From an uncultured Alphaproteobacteria bacterium (GTDB lineage: Bacteria; Pseudomonadota; Alphaproteobacteria; RF32; CAG-239): a stretch of 54,017 nucleotides of DNA. Made by a program: the position numbers and the translations under genes. Under the pieces are notes generated by a model that was not told the origin of the DNA, did not search any database, and saw only the letters and a list, made by a program, of their open reading frames with translations. The DNA lies in the NCBI GenBank assembly GCA_947588655.1, contig CANPYS010000009.1:1-54017 (forward strand), given 5' to 3'. Positions 53,671-54,017 of this stretch are shown one piece after another; the first letter of the stretch is position 1; each line of letters begins with the position of its first letter.

Positions 53671-53778
53671 GTGGTGCAGATAAAGTCGTTTCAAAAGTGA
53701 GGAAAATTTGAGCGTACATAGACGTACGTGAATTTTCCGAACTTGAAGAAACGGCTTTAGATGTGCCGCTATACACAT
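53671..53778. repeat. Covarying hairpin element, copy C
   Basis: Arms: AAAG (53682)/CTTT (53755), GTTTC (53688)/GAAAC (53748), and GGAAAATT (53701)/AATTTTCC (53731). The outer arm GTGGTGCA/TGTGCCGC pairs through three G-U pairs. Apex GTACATAGACGTACGTGA. Same order of parts as copies A and B. Confidence 0.7.
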
Positions 53779-53783
53779 TTCTT

Positions 53784-53887
53784 AAAAAAAGGTACATTTA
53801 AATGCGCGTTTCATCAAGAAAATAACCTTTTGAAATATCTCAAAAAATTTTCCTTGACAAAATGCACATTTAAAGGTACCTTTTTTT
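53784..53887. repeat. MITE-like hairpin element, copy 2
   Basis: Reverse-complement relative of 21465-21567, sharing the inner AAAGGTTATTTTCTTGATGA stretch, with altered ends (AAAAAAAGGTACATTTAAAT and GGTACC). It directly follows hairpin copy C. Confidence 0.65.
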
Positions 53888-54017
53888 GCATATGTTTTGG
53901 CGATAAGTTGTTGATTTTACGGATAATTGTTTTTTCTTACCTTCTCTTTTTGGTTTTTTAATTTTTAATAAAAATAGAAAAAACACACCATTAGTTATAT
54001 TTTTATATTGACATTTG
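53888..54017. other. AT-rich end of the window
   Basis: Nothing definite is seen. TTGACA at about 54009 could be a -35 element for a gene beyond the window. Confidence 0.3.

Noticed and set aside
53897-53930. Third copy of the 38-bp upstream element
   Set aside because: Only the GATTTTACGGATA part resembles it; the match is too weak.

Overview
The window looks like a chromosome segment of a low-GC, probably host- or gut-associated alphaproteobacterium. The basis is the S10-spc ribosomal protein order, a long RpoD with an acidic insertion, a DUF2924 plus serine recombinase pair, and a DUF6362-type gene. Genus cannot be told from the sequence. Gene density and base composition change sharply between a housekeeping part (about 1-26.3 kb) and an AT-rich accessory part (about 26.3-49.2 kb).

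Layout. 1-1.2 kb: a secreted Cys-rich protein with a DUF1566/Lcl-like end. 1.4-11.1 kb: a minus-strand S10-spc operon from rpsJ to rplO that stops at a terminator after rplO, with no secY in the window. 11.2-14.8 kb: a membrane protein, anmK, a small unknown gene, ispA and xseB. 14.8-17.1 kb: a candidate structured RNA, an ArsR regulator with a flavin-reductase-like protein, tRNA-Arg and a YafQ/DinJ toxin-antitoxin pair. 17.1-22.4 kb: repeat-rich non-coding DNA around a Pmp/AIDA-like autotransporter and a DUF3800 relic. 22.4-26.3 kb: rpoD, gltX and tRNA-Val.

26.3 to about 46.1 kb appears to be one mobile element. It carries a serine recombinase, a replication-organizer-like protein, a 1.2-kb array of about 70-bp repeats, a sigma-like regulator, a cos-like segment and a small terminase (TerS) gene. 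It has no capsid, portal or large terminase gene. That resembles a phage satellite whose cargo is a defence operon: GHKL (MutL/MORC-like) ATPase, Z1 ATPase, PD-(D/E)XK/DUF4420, AIPR, Vsr, C5 DNA methylase, TrlF-like PHP-ATPase and DUF2130 nuclease-like protein. Most adjacent genes in the first part overlap by 1-11 nt, so they are probably translated as one unit.

46.1-51.1 kb holds a tyrosine phosphatase, a truncated gene with a HEPN-like motif, small unknown genes, an AAA/DUF4143 ATPase with iteron-like repeats upstream, a RadC-family gene, a tRNA with CAU anticodon and a 5'-truncated fic gene. 51.2-54.0 kb holds a YjbR plus EVE-like fusion and an inverted paralogue of the first gene, then dispersed repeats.

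The most unusual signals are: (1) the array at 30.3-31.5 kb, 14 units in which a -10-like hexamer lies exactly 32 nt after the start of an ACATTTT half-site and each unit has its own TGT...ACA palindrome; (2) a dispersed hairpin family (17.8, 17.95 and 53.7 kb) whose stems differ in sequence between copies but remain paired; (3) the TerS/cos-like region combined with the composite defence operon.
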